Shown here: positions 47,107-56,061 of the stretch, piece by piece
Layout of the letters: the number at the start of each line of letters is the position of its first letter
Position numbering within the stretch: the first letter of the stretch is position 1
Origin: Anastatus disparis
Lineage: Eukaryota > Arthropoda > Insecta > Hymenoptera > Eupelmidae
NCBI GenBank assembly: GCA_017163975.1
Contig: JAFFSR010000307.1
Coordinates: 1-64,000, forward strand
Reading direction: 5' to 3'
DNA: 64,000 bases
The notes under the pieces: model-generated
What the model saw: only the letters and a program-made list of their open reading frames with translations
What the model was told of the DNA's origin: nothing
Databases searched by the model: none
Program-made: the position numbers and the translations under genes

Positions 47107-47802
47107 TCATACTTCCTTTTTAATGGCAAAACAGTCAAATCCTTTTCTATATCTACCATCATTCATTGCTCTATCTTTGTCAATAACAACAAATCCATAC
47201 TTGTCATTCTCCCAGCATTCTGTACAAAGATTTCGAAATTTATTTAAAGTTAAGTCAGTATTCACATGGTCTTCATAGATATGTTTAAGATTAACATCAT
47301 CTTGACGATAAATTACCATCAAATTAATATTGTCCCTGATGAGATGTTTCGGTATATGAGCATATGACTGACATAGATTAAAGCTATCTACACTTTTGTG
47401 TCTCCCCATACAGAAAAAAGCTCTGACCTGATCCTGCTTCTTACAAGCCACAGCATCAAAAATCATAATTGAATTAGGTAGGGCTTTATCTGGTGACACT
47501 ACAGATGCATGTTCACTAAACGGTAGATATGATATACCTTAAATTGGTTCTAAAACTTTATGAAGAAATTTTTATTTCGGTTGATTTAAGGATTTAGAGT
47601 ATACATACAAATTTTCAAATCTAAGACCATTAGGGTGTGTAATTAGAGCTAATAAACTATTAGTTTTTCCACAGTTCGATGGGCCACAGAATACTGCTCG
47701 TATATTATCTGGAAGTAACTCTCCGTGTCGCTTTTTTCTTTTTGTTTTCTCAAAATCAAAGTTGGCGACGGGAAGTTTAATGTTCTGCTCAGTAAAATCC
47801 AT
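47107..47802 (-). pseudogene. FtsK/HerA-type DNA-packaging ATPase, two in-frame stops
   Basis: This is the genome-packaging ATPase of Polintons and related viruses. The frame of 231 codons is continuous, without any frameshift, but is interrupted by TAA at 47,572-47,574 and again near 47,539. Walker A is FCGPSNCGKTNSLLALI (residues about 39-55). Walker B is SIMIFDAV (about 47,465). Then CMGRHKSVDSFNLCQSYAHI and a C-terminal VVIDKDRAM with the basic end RYRKGFDCFAIKKEV. The length suits the family. It diverges from the PLA2 gene across about 100 bases that hold a mirrored pair of TATA boxes. Confidence 0.88.
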
Positions 47803-47840
47803 GTTTACGTAACAAAGTCAAATCTAAGATTGACCTTTTC

Positions 47841-47867
47841 AAAATATAAACGCTTGTTTTATATTTT
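47841..47867. promoter_or_regulatory. Bidirectional promoter with mirrored TATA boxes
   Basis: AAAATATAAA (47,841-47,850) and its exact complement TTTATATTTT (47,858-47,867) are separated by seven bases, giving a TATAAA in each direction. An initiator-like TCAGTT lies about 28 bases downstream on the plus strand (47,872-47,877). TCAATC lies about 30 bases downstream on the minus strand (47,834-47,829). The two genes start at 47,901 and 47,802. Confidence 0.65.
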
Positions 47868-47900
47868 GATCATCAGTTGTAAATCAACACTCGAAGAGAG

Positions 47901-48686
47901 ATGCTCGTACGCAAATCACAGAAGCACCCTAAGGGTAAAGGGTTACTTGATAAAGTAATCAATAACTTACCTATTGAAATGCATATTCCTGGATATCAAT
48001 ATTGTGGTCCCGAAACAAAACTGAAAAAGCGTCTAAAAAGAGGTGATACAGGTATCAATCCACTTGATCAAGCATGCAAAGAAAATGACATATCTTATTC
48101 TGATAAAAATGCTGATCGAAAAGTAGCTGACATGAAGCTCGCTGATAAAGCTTGGCAGCGTGTTAGAGCCAAAAATGCAAGTCTTAGCGAAAAAGCAACT
48201 GCTTTTGTTGTTGCAAATGCTATGAAATTAAAAGGAAAGACAGCAATGGGTGTAAAATTGAGTAAATTAGTAACTGCAAGTAAAAAATCATTAAAACCAA
48301 GTAAACATTCTCGCAAAGTTATTCAGTCGGCTTTAAAAGGTGCACGTGAAGCTCTCAAGATCGTTGGCGGTAAGAAAAAAATTATCATTTCACGTATTCT
48401 ACCTGTTCCATCAAAAATAGGTGGCGCTCTGCTTTTTCTCATACTATTGTTTGCAGCACTAAGTGCAACTGGTGCTCTGGCTGGAGGAGCTGCTGGAATA
48501 GCTAAAGCAGTAAATAAGGCTAAAGCTGCACAGAAAAATTATGAAGAAAGTAAGAGACATAATAAAACTATGGAAGCTATTGCTCTAGGAAAAGGTCTCT
48601 ATCTTAAACCATATAAAACTGGAATGGGATTATTTATGAAACCTCATATCAGTCGTGGTCAAGTTAAAAAAAAAACTTCGATTTAA
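47901..48686 (+). CDS. PLA2-like (parvovirus VP1-type) Polinton protein with a hydrophobic segment
   Basis: A 261-codon intact ORF. Residues about 30-75 match the phospholipase A2-like domain of parvovirus VP1 and related insect element proteins: IPGYQYCGPETKLKKRLKRG is the calcium-loop region (YCGP), and DQACKENDISYS is the active-site helix. The expected catalytic His-Asp pair reads Asn-Asp here (AAT GAC), so catalysis is doubtful. Basic helices follow. A hydrophobic stretch (GGALLFLILLFAALSATGAL, residues about 175-195) suits membrane penetration, and GLYLKPYKTGMGLFMKP ends it. The protease ORF begins right after it in another frame, across an A10 run. In relatives known to me, the two halves are one polypeptide. 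Confidence 0.75.
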   Translation: MLVRKSQKHPKGKGLLDKVINNLPIEMHIPGYQYCGPETKLKKRLKRGDTGINPLDQACKENDISYSDKNADRKVADMKLADKAWQRVRAKNASLSEKATAFVVANAMKLKGKTAMGVKLSKLVTASKKSLKPSKHSRKVIQSALKGAREALKIVGGKKKIIISRILPVPSKIGGALLFLILLFAALSATGALAGGAAGIAKAVNKAKAAQKNYEESKRHNKTMEAIALGKGLYLKPYKTGMGLFMKPHISRGQVKKKTSI

Positions 48687-49045
48687 CTTTGCCAAATCGT
48701 GCACTGACTGACTATGATCTTATAAAGTATGCTCGTATGATGCGAATCCCATATTTTCGAGGTGTTTTCATGAGAAATAATCTACCTTCTGATGGCCCAT
48801 GGCATAACGAATCTGCTATAGTTAACTTAGATGATTTTCAAAACAAAGGCACTCACTGGGTATGTTATCGAAAACGAGGTTCTAAAGTGATTTATTTTGA
48901 TAGTTTTGGTGATCTTAAACCCCCTATAGATCTCATGTTATATTTTAACGTGAAAGAAGTGAAATACAACTATAAAAGATATCAGAATTTTGACTCATTT
49001 ATTTGTGGACATCTTTGTCTTCAATTCTTGTGTGAAAGACTATAA
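48674..49045 (+). CDS. Adenovirus-type cysteine protease (peptidase C5-like), N-terminus joined by frameshift
   Basis: This is the maturation protease of Polintons. No ATG opens it: the frame becomes readable after the A10 run at 48,664-48,673, and the first Met (48,740) is already inside the conserved part. It reads LPNRALTDYDLIKYARMMRI, FRGVFMRNNLP, and then the triad: His in GTHWVCYRKR (about 48,855), Asp in VIYFDSFGDLKPP (about 48,900) and Cys in FICGHLCLQFL (about 49,008). All three residues are present. It ends at 49,045. It is most likely the C-terminal domain of the PLA2 protein, separated by a one-base slip, either a mutation or programmed slippage. Confidence 0.85.
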   Translation, partial: NFDLTLPNRALTDYDLIKYARMMRIPYFRGVFMRNNLPSDGPWHNESAIVNLDDFQNKGTHWVCYRKRGSKVIYFDSFGDLKPPIDLMLYFNVKEVKYNYKRYQNFDSFICGHLCLQFLCERL

Positions 49046-49399
49046 AAGAAGAGTTTTCAGACAAGCAGGATCATTCTTTTTCAAACAGTTATTCAACAAT
49101 ATCGAAGTATACCATGGTAATATTGAAGTCTGAAATTTTGGCTTTCTTCATGTGTATATGTACCCAATTATTCCCTAAAATTAATGCAAACTTGGTAATA
49201 TGAATATGATAAATGTATCGACATTGTATATATTCTTATGTATTGTTTTTGCATCTGTTCTATAATTCAATGGATGTTGAAAATATTTAAGATTGTATCA
49301 TTGATTTCTGCCATTAAAATCCTCGATTATTAAAACTATGTTATATTCGTCAACTAATAAAAATATAATATAGATACAAATAAAACCAATAGAACGATT

Positions 49400-49705
49400 T
49401 ATGATACCTAAATAATCACTTGATATTTTACTTGATTAATCACCTGATTTTTTATTTCCTTTCATTACCTGATTTTTCATCTGATTAATGACTTGATTTT
49501 TAACTTGATTTTTCACTTGATTAATCACCTGATTTTTCATTTGATTTTATTACCCGATTTTTCATCTGATTAATCTCATGATTTTTCACTTGATTAATTC
49601 ACCTGTCAGATCATGTCATAAAGTCAGGTGATTTATCAGGTGATTAATTATATAATAAATAAGATGATAAATCAAGTGATTAGTCACTTGGTTTTTTTCA
49701 GTAGG
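49400..49705. repeat. Foldback patch of CACTTGATTTTTCA-type subrepeats
   Basis: The left part (49,400-49,605) repeats CACTTGATTTTTCA and CTGATTAATCACC in one sense. The right part (49,622-49,695) carries them inverted (GGTGATTTATCAGG, GATAAATCAAGTG). It ends TTTTTTTCAGTAGGG at 49,705, joined directly to the end of a TTAA MITE. Confidence 0.7.
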
Positions 49706-49728
49706 GGAGATACATGACCTGCTCTTAA
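49706..49728. mobile_element. Remnant end of a TTAA-family MITE
   Basis: GAGATACATGACCTGCTC followed by TTAA matches the right terminal repeat of the TTAA MITE family with a few changes. The rest of that copy is missing. Confidence 0.55.
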
Positions 49729-50854
49729 GCAAGTAATAATACTTAATATTCATCAATATTATTGAAATAATGGGAAATTATTAATTGAAATTACCCTATG
49801 AAATCATACATTTGAATTAGGCTTCGATTAACTATTAGTACCATAGAAGTAGTAAGTGGGTAACTTATATGTATTGAATTAGCCATCGCGTATAGTAATT
49901 CAAAATCACAGACTTGAGTTATATTAGAGCATCGAAATAACTACCTCTTGGCTTTCACATACTGTTTTTAACTTTGGTTTTATTCGTATTCCACGTATTT
50001 ATAATTGTTATTAAATTGGAAACATTAAACTTTTAAAATTAAAAAGTAAGCAAACCCTGTTCCTTGAGATCTCCAGCCACGAGTTCTGAAAACCGAGCCA
50101 ATACCACACTGTTATTCGCACGTTTAAATAATATTTGTTACAACATTTGTCGTAATTATATTATATAATAAATAAATCAGGTAAATTTTATGTCATTTGA
50201 ACTAGTTTTGCTTAACAGTGGTAAAAACGTTGTTTTAGAAATAAATTTCAATAAATGTTTCATAACGATTAAAATTTTTTTTTTACTTTTGTTTTTCTTG
50301 TAGTTGTTCCACGCTAATTTTCATTAATGAATTGTTTAAAAGTTATGTAACGAGACAATAAGTTTAAGGTTATTTAATAATGTACTTACTTAACTCTTCA
50401 GCTTTGCATCTGTTCAAATAAGCTTGTCTAATGAATCATTAAAATATAAATCTAATAAAAAAAACCATTATCAGTGCTCATGAAGTTTAAATATACATTA
50501 TATTTCAGCCTTTAAAACATGATTAGTGCTTCAAAAAATTTTAAATAATCCGTTATTTGAAAAATAAAATCTTAAGAATATATCTTGTGTCTATGAAATT
50601 TCATTAAAGTGTGTTACTAAATAAATTTTAGCTAAAAATTTAGCAGGTAACCATTACAACTTATAACTTCAGAAATGTAATCAGCACCCATACATTTTTC
50701 TAGGAATTTTATATTGTATAAGTTCTAATTCTTCTAAACATTTGGAGTATTTTAAAATGATAGTATAGTACACAAACATACATAATTGGATATACTTATG
50801 AATATTAAATATTTTATTTTTTATAATTAGAATGATAATCAATTGAATAACCTG

Positions 50855-50990
50855 AAAAGTTTATTGATAAATTAACTGATAAATCAACTGATAAATCAAC
50901 TGATAAATCGACTCAAATCATCAACTGATTAATACACTGATTTATCAGCTGATAAATCAACTAATTTATCAACTGATTTTTTTCGGTAGG
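50855..50990. repeat. Foldback patch of TCAACTGATAAA subrepeats
   Basis: Four copies of AACTGATAAATC in one sense (50,873-50,915) are followed by inverted copies (GATTTATCAGCTGATAAATC). The patch ends TTTTTTTCGGTAGGG at 50,991, exactly where Polinton coding sequence resumes. Confidence 0.75.
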
Positions 50991-50992
50991 GT

Positions 50993-51091
50993 ATAGATCA
51001 TCTTCAAATCCGAATCGTTGATCAAGACGGAAATTTAGTGAATTTCCGAGGAGAGGAAATTACTGTTAGACTTCACATAAAATCTGTATAA
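50993..51091 (+). pseudogene. C-terminal fragment of a Polinton gene, probably minor capsid (penton-like) protein
   Basis: The frame IDHLQIRIVDQDGNLVNF, then RGEEITVRLHIKSV and a TAA at 51,089-51,091, reads as a beta-rich C-terminus. Position just upstream of the major capsid gene, and the DQDG-x-phi pattern, suggest the single-jelly-roll penton protein. That is inference from context. Its 5' part has been replaced by the foldback patch that ends at 50,991. The TAA overlaps the next ATG by one base (TAATG). Confidence 0.5.
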
Positions 51092-51237
51092 TGAGAATCG
51101 TTTATAATTCAAGTGTGCATATAAGTCAGCCATCATGTCAACCTGCCATCAGTCGTCCAAAGATACTCAAACCGTTAACACGGAAGAGCATCCAGTTTCT
51201 CAAAAGCATAGGTCTCAAAGTACGTGGAAAAAGATGA
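51091..51237 (+). CDS. Small basic Polinton protein (48 aa)
   Basis: ATG at 51,091 overlaps the preceding stop as TAATG. The product is short and very basic: SRPKILKPLTRKSIQFLKSI followed by GLKVRGKR. Small Arg/Lys-rich proteins in this position of Polintons are thought to bind packaged DNA, like adenovirus core peptides. That role is inference. The reading frame is intact and ends 30 bases before the major capsid ATG. Confidence 0.6.
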   Translation: MRIVYNSSVHISQPSCQPAISRPKILKPLTRKSIQFLKSIGLKVRGKR

Positions 51238-51267
51238 ATTGTATCATTCTCTGCTGCTTTCAGAAAA

Positions 51268-52509
51268 ATGGACGAAATTCTAAGCATTCAATCAGGTGTC
51301 GCATTCGATGAGTCTATTGCTCATTATGAGGCTCACGCACATCAACTATACTCCACATCAAGTTTTAATAACAGTGATGAAATCCGTATTTCTATTCAGT
51401 ATCAAGATTTATGCCTCTTACCATCATGTAGTTACATCCATGTATGTGGAAAATTACAAAAACCAGATGGACAAGCACTAACTAAAACTAATTTCGTTAA
51501 CAATGGCATTTGTCATCTGTTTGATGAGATTCGATATGAACTTAATGCTGTAGAGATAGATAAAAGTAAAAATGTTGGTCTGAGTAGTCTCATGAAGGGA
51601 TGCACTTCATTCAATCCAAATCAGACTTTAACATTAGAAAATGCAGGCTGGCTTGGTGTTGAAGAAGCAAACAAAACAATTGTAGATGAGCATGGAAATT
51701 TTGACGTTTCTATCCCTCTAAGTATGATTTTAGACTTCGCAGAAGATTACAAGAAAATTGTTGTTAATATGAAGCATGAACTCATTCTCACAAGATCAAG
51801 AAATGACCTGAATGCTATAATACAGGAAGGTACTGTAGCCATCAGTGCAACCACATATGAACCTTATCAAATAAAAATATCAAAGATAGAGTGGTTAATG
51901 CCATATGTTATTGCATCAGATAAACAAAAAATCCAGCTGTTAAATTTCATTGGCTAAGATAATCCTATTTCTATGAGTTTTCGTTCATTAGAGTTATTTG
52001 AATATCCTCTTCTTCCAACAACAAATAAACACATCTGGACGGTAAAAACTTCAAATCAATTGGAGAAACCACGTTTCGTGATTCTTGGATTACAATCGGG
52101 GAAAAAAGGTTCAAGATCTAAAAACGCCAGTCGCTTCGATCACTGTAATATTAGTAATGTGAGACTTTTCTTGAATTCGCAATATTATCCGTACAGCAAT
52201 CTCAATCTTGACATATCTAAGAATCAATTTGCTATCCTCTATGATATGTATGCTAATTTTCAGAAAAGCTATTACGGAAGAGATTCACAGCCATTGTTGA
52301 CAAAGTCTCAGTTTATCAACTTTGAACCACTCATAGTTATTGACTGTTCACGACAAAACGAAACTTTAAGGAGCGCTCCTGTCGATGTACGTCTAGAATT
52401 TGAGTCTCAAACTGACTTTCCAGCTAATACTTCAGCTTATTGCATGATCTTACACGATCGCATCATTCAGTACAATCCTATTAGTGGAGATGTTCGGAAG
52501 CTTGTCTGA
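51268..52509 (+). pseudogene. Polinton major capsid protein (double jelly roll), one in-frame stop
   Basis: The shell protein of the predicted Polinton particle. One frame of 414 codons is interrupted only by TAA at 51,955-51,957 (residue about 230). The first part has the family opening MDEILSIQSGVAFDESIAHY, then RISIQYQDLCLLPSCSYIHV, FVNNGICHLFDEIRYELNAV and NAGWLGVEEAN. The second has MSFRSLELFEYPLLP, QLEKPRFVILGLQSGKKGS, NVRLFLNSQYYPYSNLNLD, YDMYANFQKSYYG and FEPLIVIDCSRQNETL. It closes YCMILHDRIIQYNPISGDV. Two beta-rich halves of about 200 residues suit the double jelly roll. The single nonsense codon falls between the halves. No restored sequence is given. Confidence 0.88.
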
Positions 52510-52548
52510 ATTATCTTCACTTTTACGTAAAAAAATTAATATTTCGAA

Positions 52549-53013
52549 ATGGAAGACATGTTTGGTTTTAAGCAAATGGGTGGTGAATATGTTCTAAAGG
52601 AAATAGCAATCATTCCTCTCAACGACAGTGGTGATCCTATCGTTCATCTATTCAAAAAACCTTTTTCATGGAAAAGGCTCTCTGACGAATTACAAGAAGA
52701 AAACATTTGCCTCAAACATAATCACGGAATAGCTTGGAATACTGATGGGCTTGACTACTCTCAAATTGCAAACTTAATTCGTGAATATTTACATGATGCT
52801 ACTAAAATTTTTGTTCTGAATGAATTCAAACGTAAATGGCTGTTACGATTCAAATTTCCTGCTTATAATATCAATCAATACGGCTATCCATCAAAACCAT
52901 CTTTCAAGTGTGTTACCATATGCACAAACCATAATCCAATTTATAAAACTGTCTGTGCACTACACAATGTCAAACTCATGAAATTATTCTATCTCTCACA
53001 AAATCATTTGTAA
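52549..53013 (+). CDS. HGIAWN-motif protein, right copy (154 aa)
   Basis: An intact, intronless ORF that belongs to the same family as the gene at 37,968-38,898. It has VHLFKKPFSWKRLSDEL, NHNHGIAWN-like KHNHGIAWNTDGLDYSQIAN, then IFVLNEFKRKWLLRFKF. The C-terminus has CVTICTNHN and CALHNVKLMKLFYL, a Cys/His pattern that could bind zinc. Function is unknown. The family is frequent beside insect transposons. It ends 114 bases inside the right terminal repeat, so the two copies bracket the Polinton gene set. The right copy has lost the DFGCP phrase, reading QYGYPSKPSFKC instead. Confidence 0.72.
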   Translation: MEDMFGFKQMGGEYVLKEIAIIPLNDSGDPIVHLFKKPFSWKRLSDELQEENICLKHNHGIAWNTDGLDYSQIANLIREYLHDATKIFVLNEFKRKWLLRFKFPAYNINQYGYPSKPSFKCVTICTNHNPIYKTVCALHNVKLMKLFYLSQNHL

Positions 53014-53126
53014 GAAAAAAAAGACAAAAAAAAAAGAAAAAAAAATAGTAGAAAACGCTATAGGCATTCTGGATCACGTTCGGATTCTAGATCACTGAGA
53101 TGATCTACAATGAGTACGGATTCCGA

Positions 53127-53193
53127 ATCACTTTGAGGAGAGAGGGGGTGATCCAGAATGAACCTGAGCCAGTATGCCTATAGCTTATCTACT
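53127..53193 (-). repeat. Polinton right terminal inverted repeat
   Basis: The reverse complement of 34,217-34,283 with one mismatch, ending CTTATCTACT at 53,193. It is followed by TAAAGT, the counterpart of the left flank TAAAGA. Confidence 0.93.
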
Positions 53194-54097
53194 TAAAGTG
53201 GCCACGATTGAGGTTAGATTAAAGCACTACCGGAAGTAGAGTCTACTTCTGCCTCGGGTATTTACTCCCCTCGATCCGCTTCGTTCGCGAATCCACACTT
53301 AGGAGAAATAAACGACTTTACACCCTAGTTGTATTTTTTTATTCACACGTCAAAAGAAATGGCCACTTAATTAAGTCGAAAATTGGTCTAAGAAAAGCCA
53401 TAACTTATGTCTACAATCTAGCGGGAGTGAAGTATTTTTCTCCTGCCAATTCAATTTCTCTTAAATTTACTTATGTAATTTTATCTTGCGATTTCAGAGG
53501 AAAATAATTTTTTTTCCCTGCCAAATTAAAAATTCATCGAATTGAAGAAATCATTGAAAATTTTAATTAGAAAATCTATTAGGCAGGTTTACTATCAAAC
53601 TAAGCTAAGTTCATTCAAAACTTAACAAAGGGAAAACTACCACATAGGTTTTTAATTTAGAAACGTAAATTTCGTTAAAATCAGAGATTTTTTAAGCATT
53701 TACATTAAAATCTTAAGAGAGATTTTGTAACTTAAGTTTATGTTGAATCTTCTCTGAGAAATTCGGGATCAATAAGTCAAAATAATTTAAAAATATAATA
53801 ATATATTTATTCAATATAAACTATTTTATTATATGATATCAAGCTTGACAAACCTAACCTTAAAATACGAAAGTTTATATTATAAGTTTCTATGTATTGT
53901 ATTTTCGTACATTTCGTACAACTTCCGTTGACTGCGCTAGAGTTTTATCTTACGAACTTTTTCTTTGCAGCAAAAAAATTCGATTCAACGCATCGTTTAT
54001 TCATGAGTTAGACTTGGAACTATTGTTAGAAAGTGAGCAGCTCCATCATGTCCTTAATGGTAAAAAATTCGAATAACATTGTTTTTTTGGATCGGTA
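53194..54097. other. Flank between Polinton and right array
   Basis: AAGTGGCC near 53,196 and GGCCACTT near 53,361 bracket a GC-richer 170-base segment, perhaps a small element. At 53,928-54,055 a 130-bp repeat recurs that is also at 12,054-12,184. Between them lie scraps of the hairpin-repeat unit (53,420-53,530) and AT-rich DNA. No gene is seen. Confidence 0.5.
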
Positions 54098-55602
54098 ATA
54101 ATTTATACAAATTTATGTACTTTTAATTTGGTGGAAGTAAAGAACTTTTCGCCCTATGGATTTGTGGGATAAAAGTAAACAGCTCCCCCTTCATTTAGGA
54201 GAAATTTGACTTGCGGGAGTAAAGTACTTTTCGCCCCCTTATTTTTAGAGAAATAAGATTTAGCGGGAATAAAGAACTTTTTGCCGTCTCATTTGTGAGA
54301 AAAAAATTCTTTTTTCTCGCTTAATTTAAGAAAAATTAATTTTGCAGAATAAAAGTATTTTATGCCCGCTTATTTTAAAAGAAATTAAATTAGGCGGGAG
54401 TAAAGAACTTTTCACCTTCTGAATTAGCGAGAGAAAAGTACTTTCCTCCCGTCTAATTAGTAAGAATGAAGTACTTCGCGCTCGTTTATTTTTAAAGAAA
54501 TTGAATTTTGCGGGAGTAAAGAACTTTTCGCCCTCTGGATTTGCGGGAGAAAAGTACATAGCTCCCCCTTCATTTAAGAGAAATTTGACTTGTGGAAGTA
54601 AAGTACTTTTAACCTTCATATTTTTAGAAAAATTAGATTTGGCAAAAGTAAAGAACTTTTCACCCTCTGAATTTACGAGAGAAAAATACTTTTTTCTCGC
54701 TTAATATAAGAAAAATTTAATTTGCGGAATAAAAGTACTTTACGCCTGCTCATTTTAAAAGAAATTAAATTTGGCGGTAGTAAAGAACTTTTCACCTTCT
54801 GAATTTGCAACAAAAAAGTACTTTTCTCCCGCTTATTTTTAAAGAAATTAAATTTGTCGGGAGTAAAAAACTTTTGCCCGCTTATTTTCAAAAAAATTAA
54901 ATTTGGCGAGAATAAAGAACTTTTTGCCCTCTCATTTGTGAGAGGAAAATTCTTTTTTCTCGCTTGATTTAAAAAAAATTCAATTTGCGGAATAAAAGTA
55001 CTTTACGCCTGCTTATTTTAATAGAAATTAAATTTGGCGGGAGTAAAGAACTTTTCACTATCTGAATTGGCAAGAGAAAAGTACTTTTCCCCCATCTAAT
55101 TAGTAAGAGAAAAGTACTTCGTGCTCGTTTATTTGTAAAGAAATTAAATTTTGCGGGAGTGAAGAACTTTTCGCCCTCTGAATTTGCAGGAGTAAAGTAC
55201 ACAGCTCCCCCTTCATTTAAGAGAAATTTGACTTGCGGGAGTAAATTACTTTTCGCCTCCTTATTTTTAGAGAAATTAAATTTGGCGGGAATAAAAACTT
55301 TTCGCCCTCTGAATTTACGGGAGAAAAGTACACAGCTCCCCCTTTATATAAGAGAATTTTGACTTGCGGGAGTAAAGTACTTTTCGCCCGCCTTAATTAT
55401 AGAGAAATTAAATTCGGCGAAAGTAAAGAACTTTTTGCCTTCTGAATTTGCAAGACATAAATACGTTGCTCTGACTCAATTTAAGAGGAATTTAAGTTGC
55501 AAGATAAAAGTACTTTTCACCCGCTTATTTTCAGAGAAATTAAATGTGGTGGGAGTAAAGAACTTTTTGCCCTCTGAATTTGCGAGACAAAAGTAATTTT
55601 TA
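54098..55602. repeat. Right hairpin-repeat array, inverted relative to the left one
   Basis: Units read AAATTTGGCGGGAGTAAAGA then ACTTTTCGCCCTCTGAATTT, which is the complement of the units at 31,700-34,165. The inner borders also match in inverted sense: ATAATTTATACAAATTTAT at about 54,098 pairs with ATAAATTTGTATAAATTAT at about 34,143-34,161. About 20 units are present. Confidence 0.87.
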
Positions 55603-55670
55603 TAGATGACCACATGATCATGATAACCACATTATTAAACCACATGGTCATGATGACCACATATTTTAAA

Positions 55671-56061
55671 GTTTATAAATTTTACACAAATCTAATGCAA
55701 TCATAAATAATAATGCCGAACTTCCAAAAATGATTTTATTTGACTGCAACAAAGTTTATTTTATTCAGTTTGAAATTCAGAATCTATTGACGAGGATGGA
55801 ATTTTGATTTTTATTTTTTATTGAAATTTATTGCTAATTTTCTATGATAAAACAGCAAGTACCGTCTGAGACATATACATTTTTCCGCAGAAAATTAGCA
55901 ATAAATTTTAATAAAAAATAAAAATAAAAATTCCATCCTCGTCAATTGATTCTAAATTCTAAACTGAACAAAATAAACTTTGTTGCAGTCAAATAAAATC
56001 ATTTTTGAAAGTTTGGCATTATTATTTATGATTGCATTAGATTTGTGTAAAATTTATGAAC
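55671..56061. mobile_element. Foldback element (391 bp)
   Basis: Arms of about 180 bases mirror each other. AAATTTTACACAAATCTAAT and GACGAGGATGGAATTTT on the left recur inverted (AAATTCCATCCTCGTC, ATTTGTGTAAAATTTATGAA) on the right. The centre is near 55,866. Just before it, 55,603-55,660 has short CATGATCATG-type palindromes. Confidence 0.85.

Larger units (their letters stand above)
49046..50992. other. Inserted non-coding DNA between protease and capsid genes
   Basis: Polinton coding sequence stops at 49,045 and resumes at 50,993. The interval holds AT-rich DNA with two hairpin-repeat patches (49,400-49,705 and 50,855-50,990) and a 23-base TTAA-MITE end (49,706-49,728). About 30 codons at 49,057-49,130 might be a remnant of a following gene. 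The insertion or replacement has removed most of a gene between the protease and capsid genes. Confidence 0.65.
34217..53193. mobile_element. Maverick/Polinton element, full length, 18,977 bp
   Basis: The element is bounded by 67-bp terminal inverted repeats (34,217-34,283 and 53,127-53,193) with one mismatch. They start AGTAGATAAGC and end GCTTATCTACT, so they have the AG...CT ends of Polintons. Flanking hexamers TAAAGA (34,211-34,216) and TAAAGT (53,194-53,199) fit the 6-bp target duplication. The gene content is the Polinton set: protein-primed PolB, integrase, packaging ATPase, adenovirus-type protease and major capsid protein, with accessory ORFs. Insertions inside it include a TTAA MITE (44,145-44,533) and about 1.9 kb at 49,046-50,992. 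Most core genes hold stops, so it is a dead copy. Confidence 0.95.
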
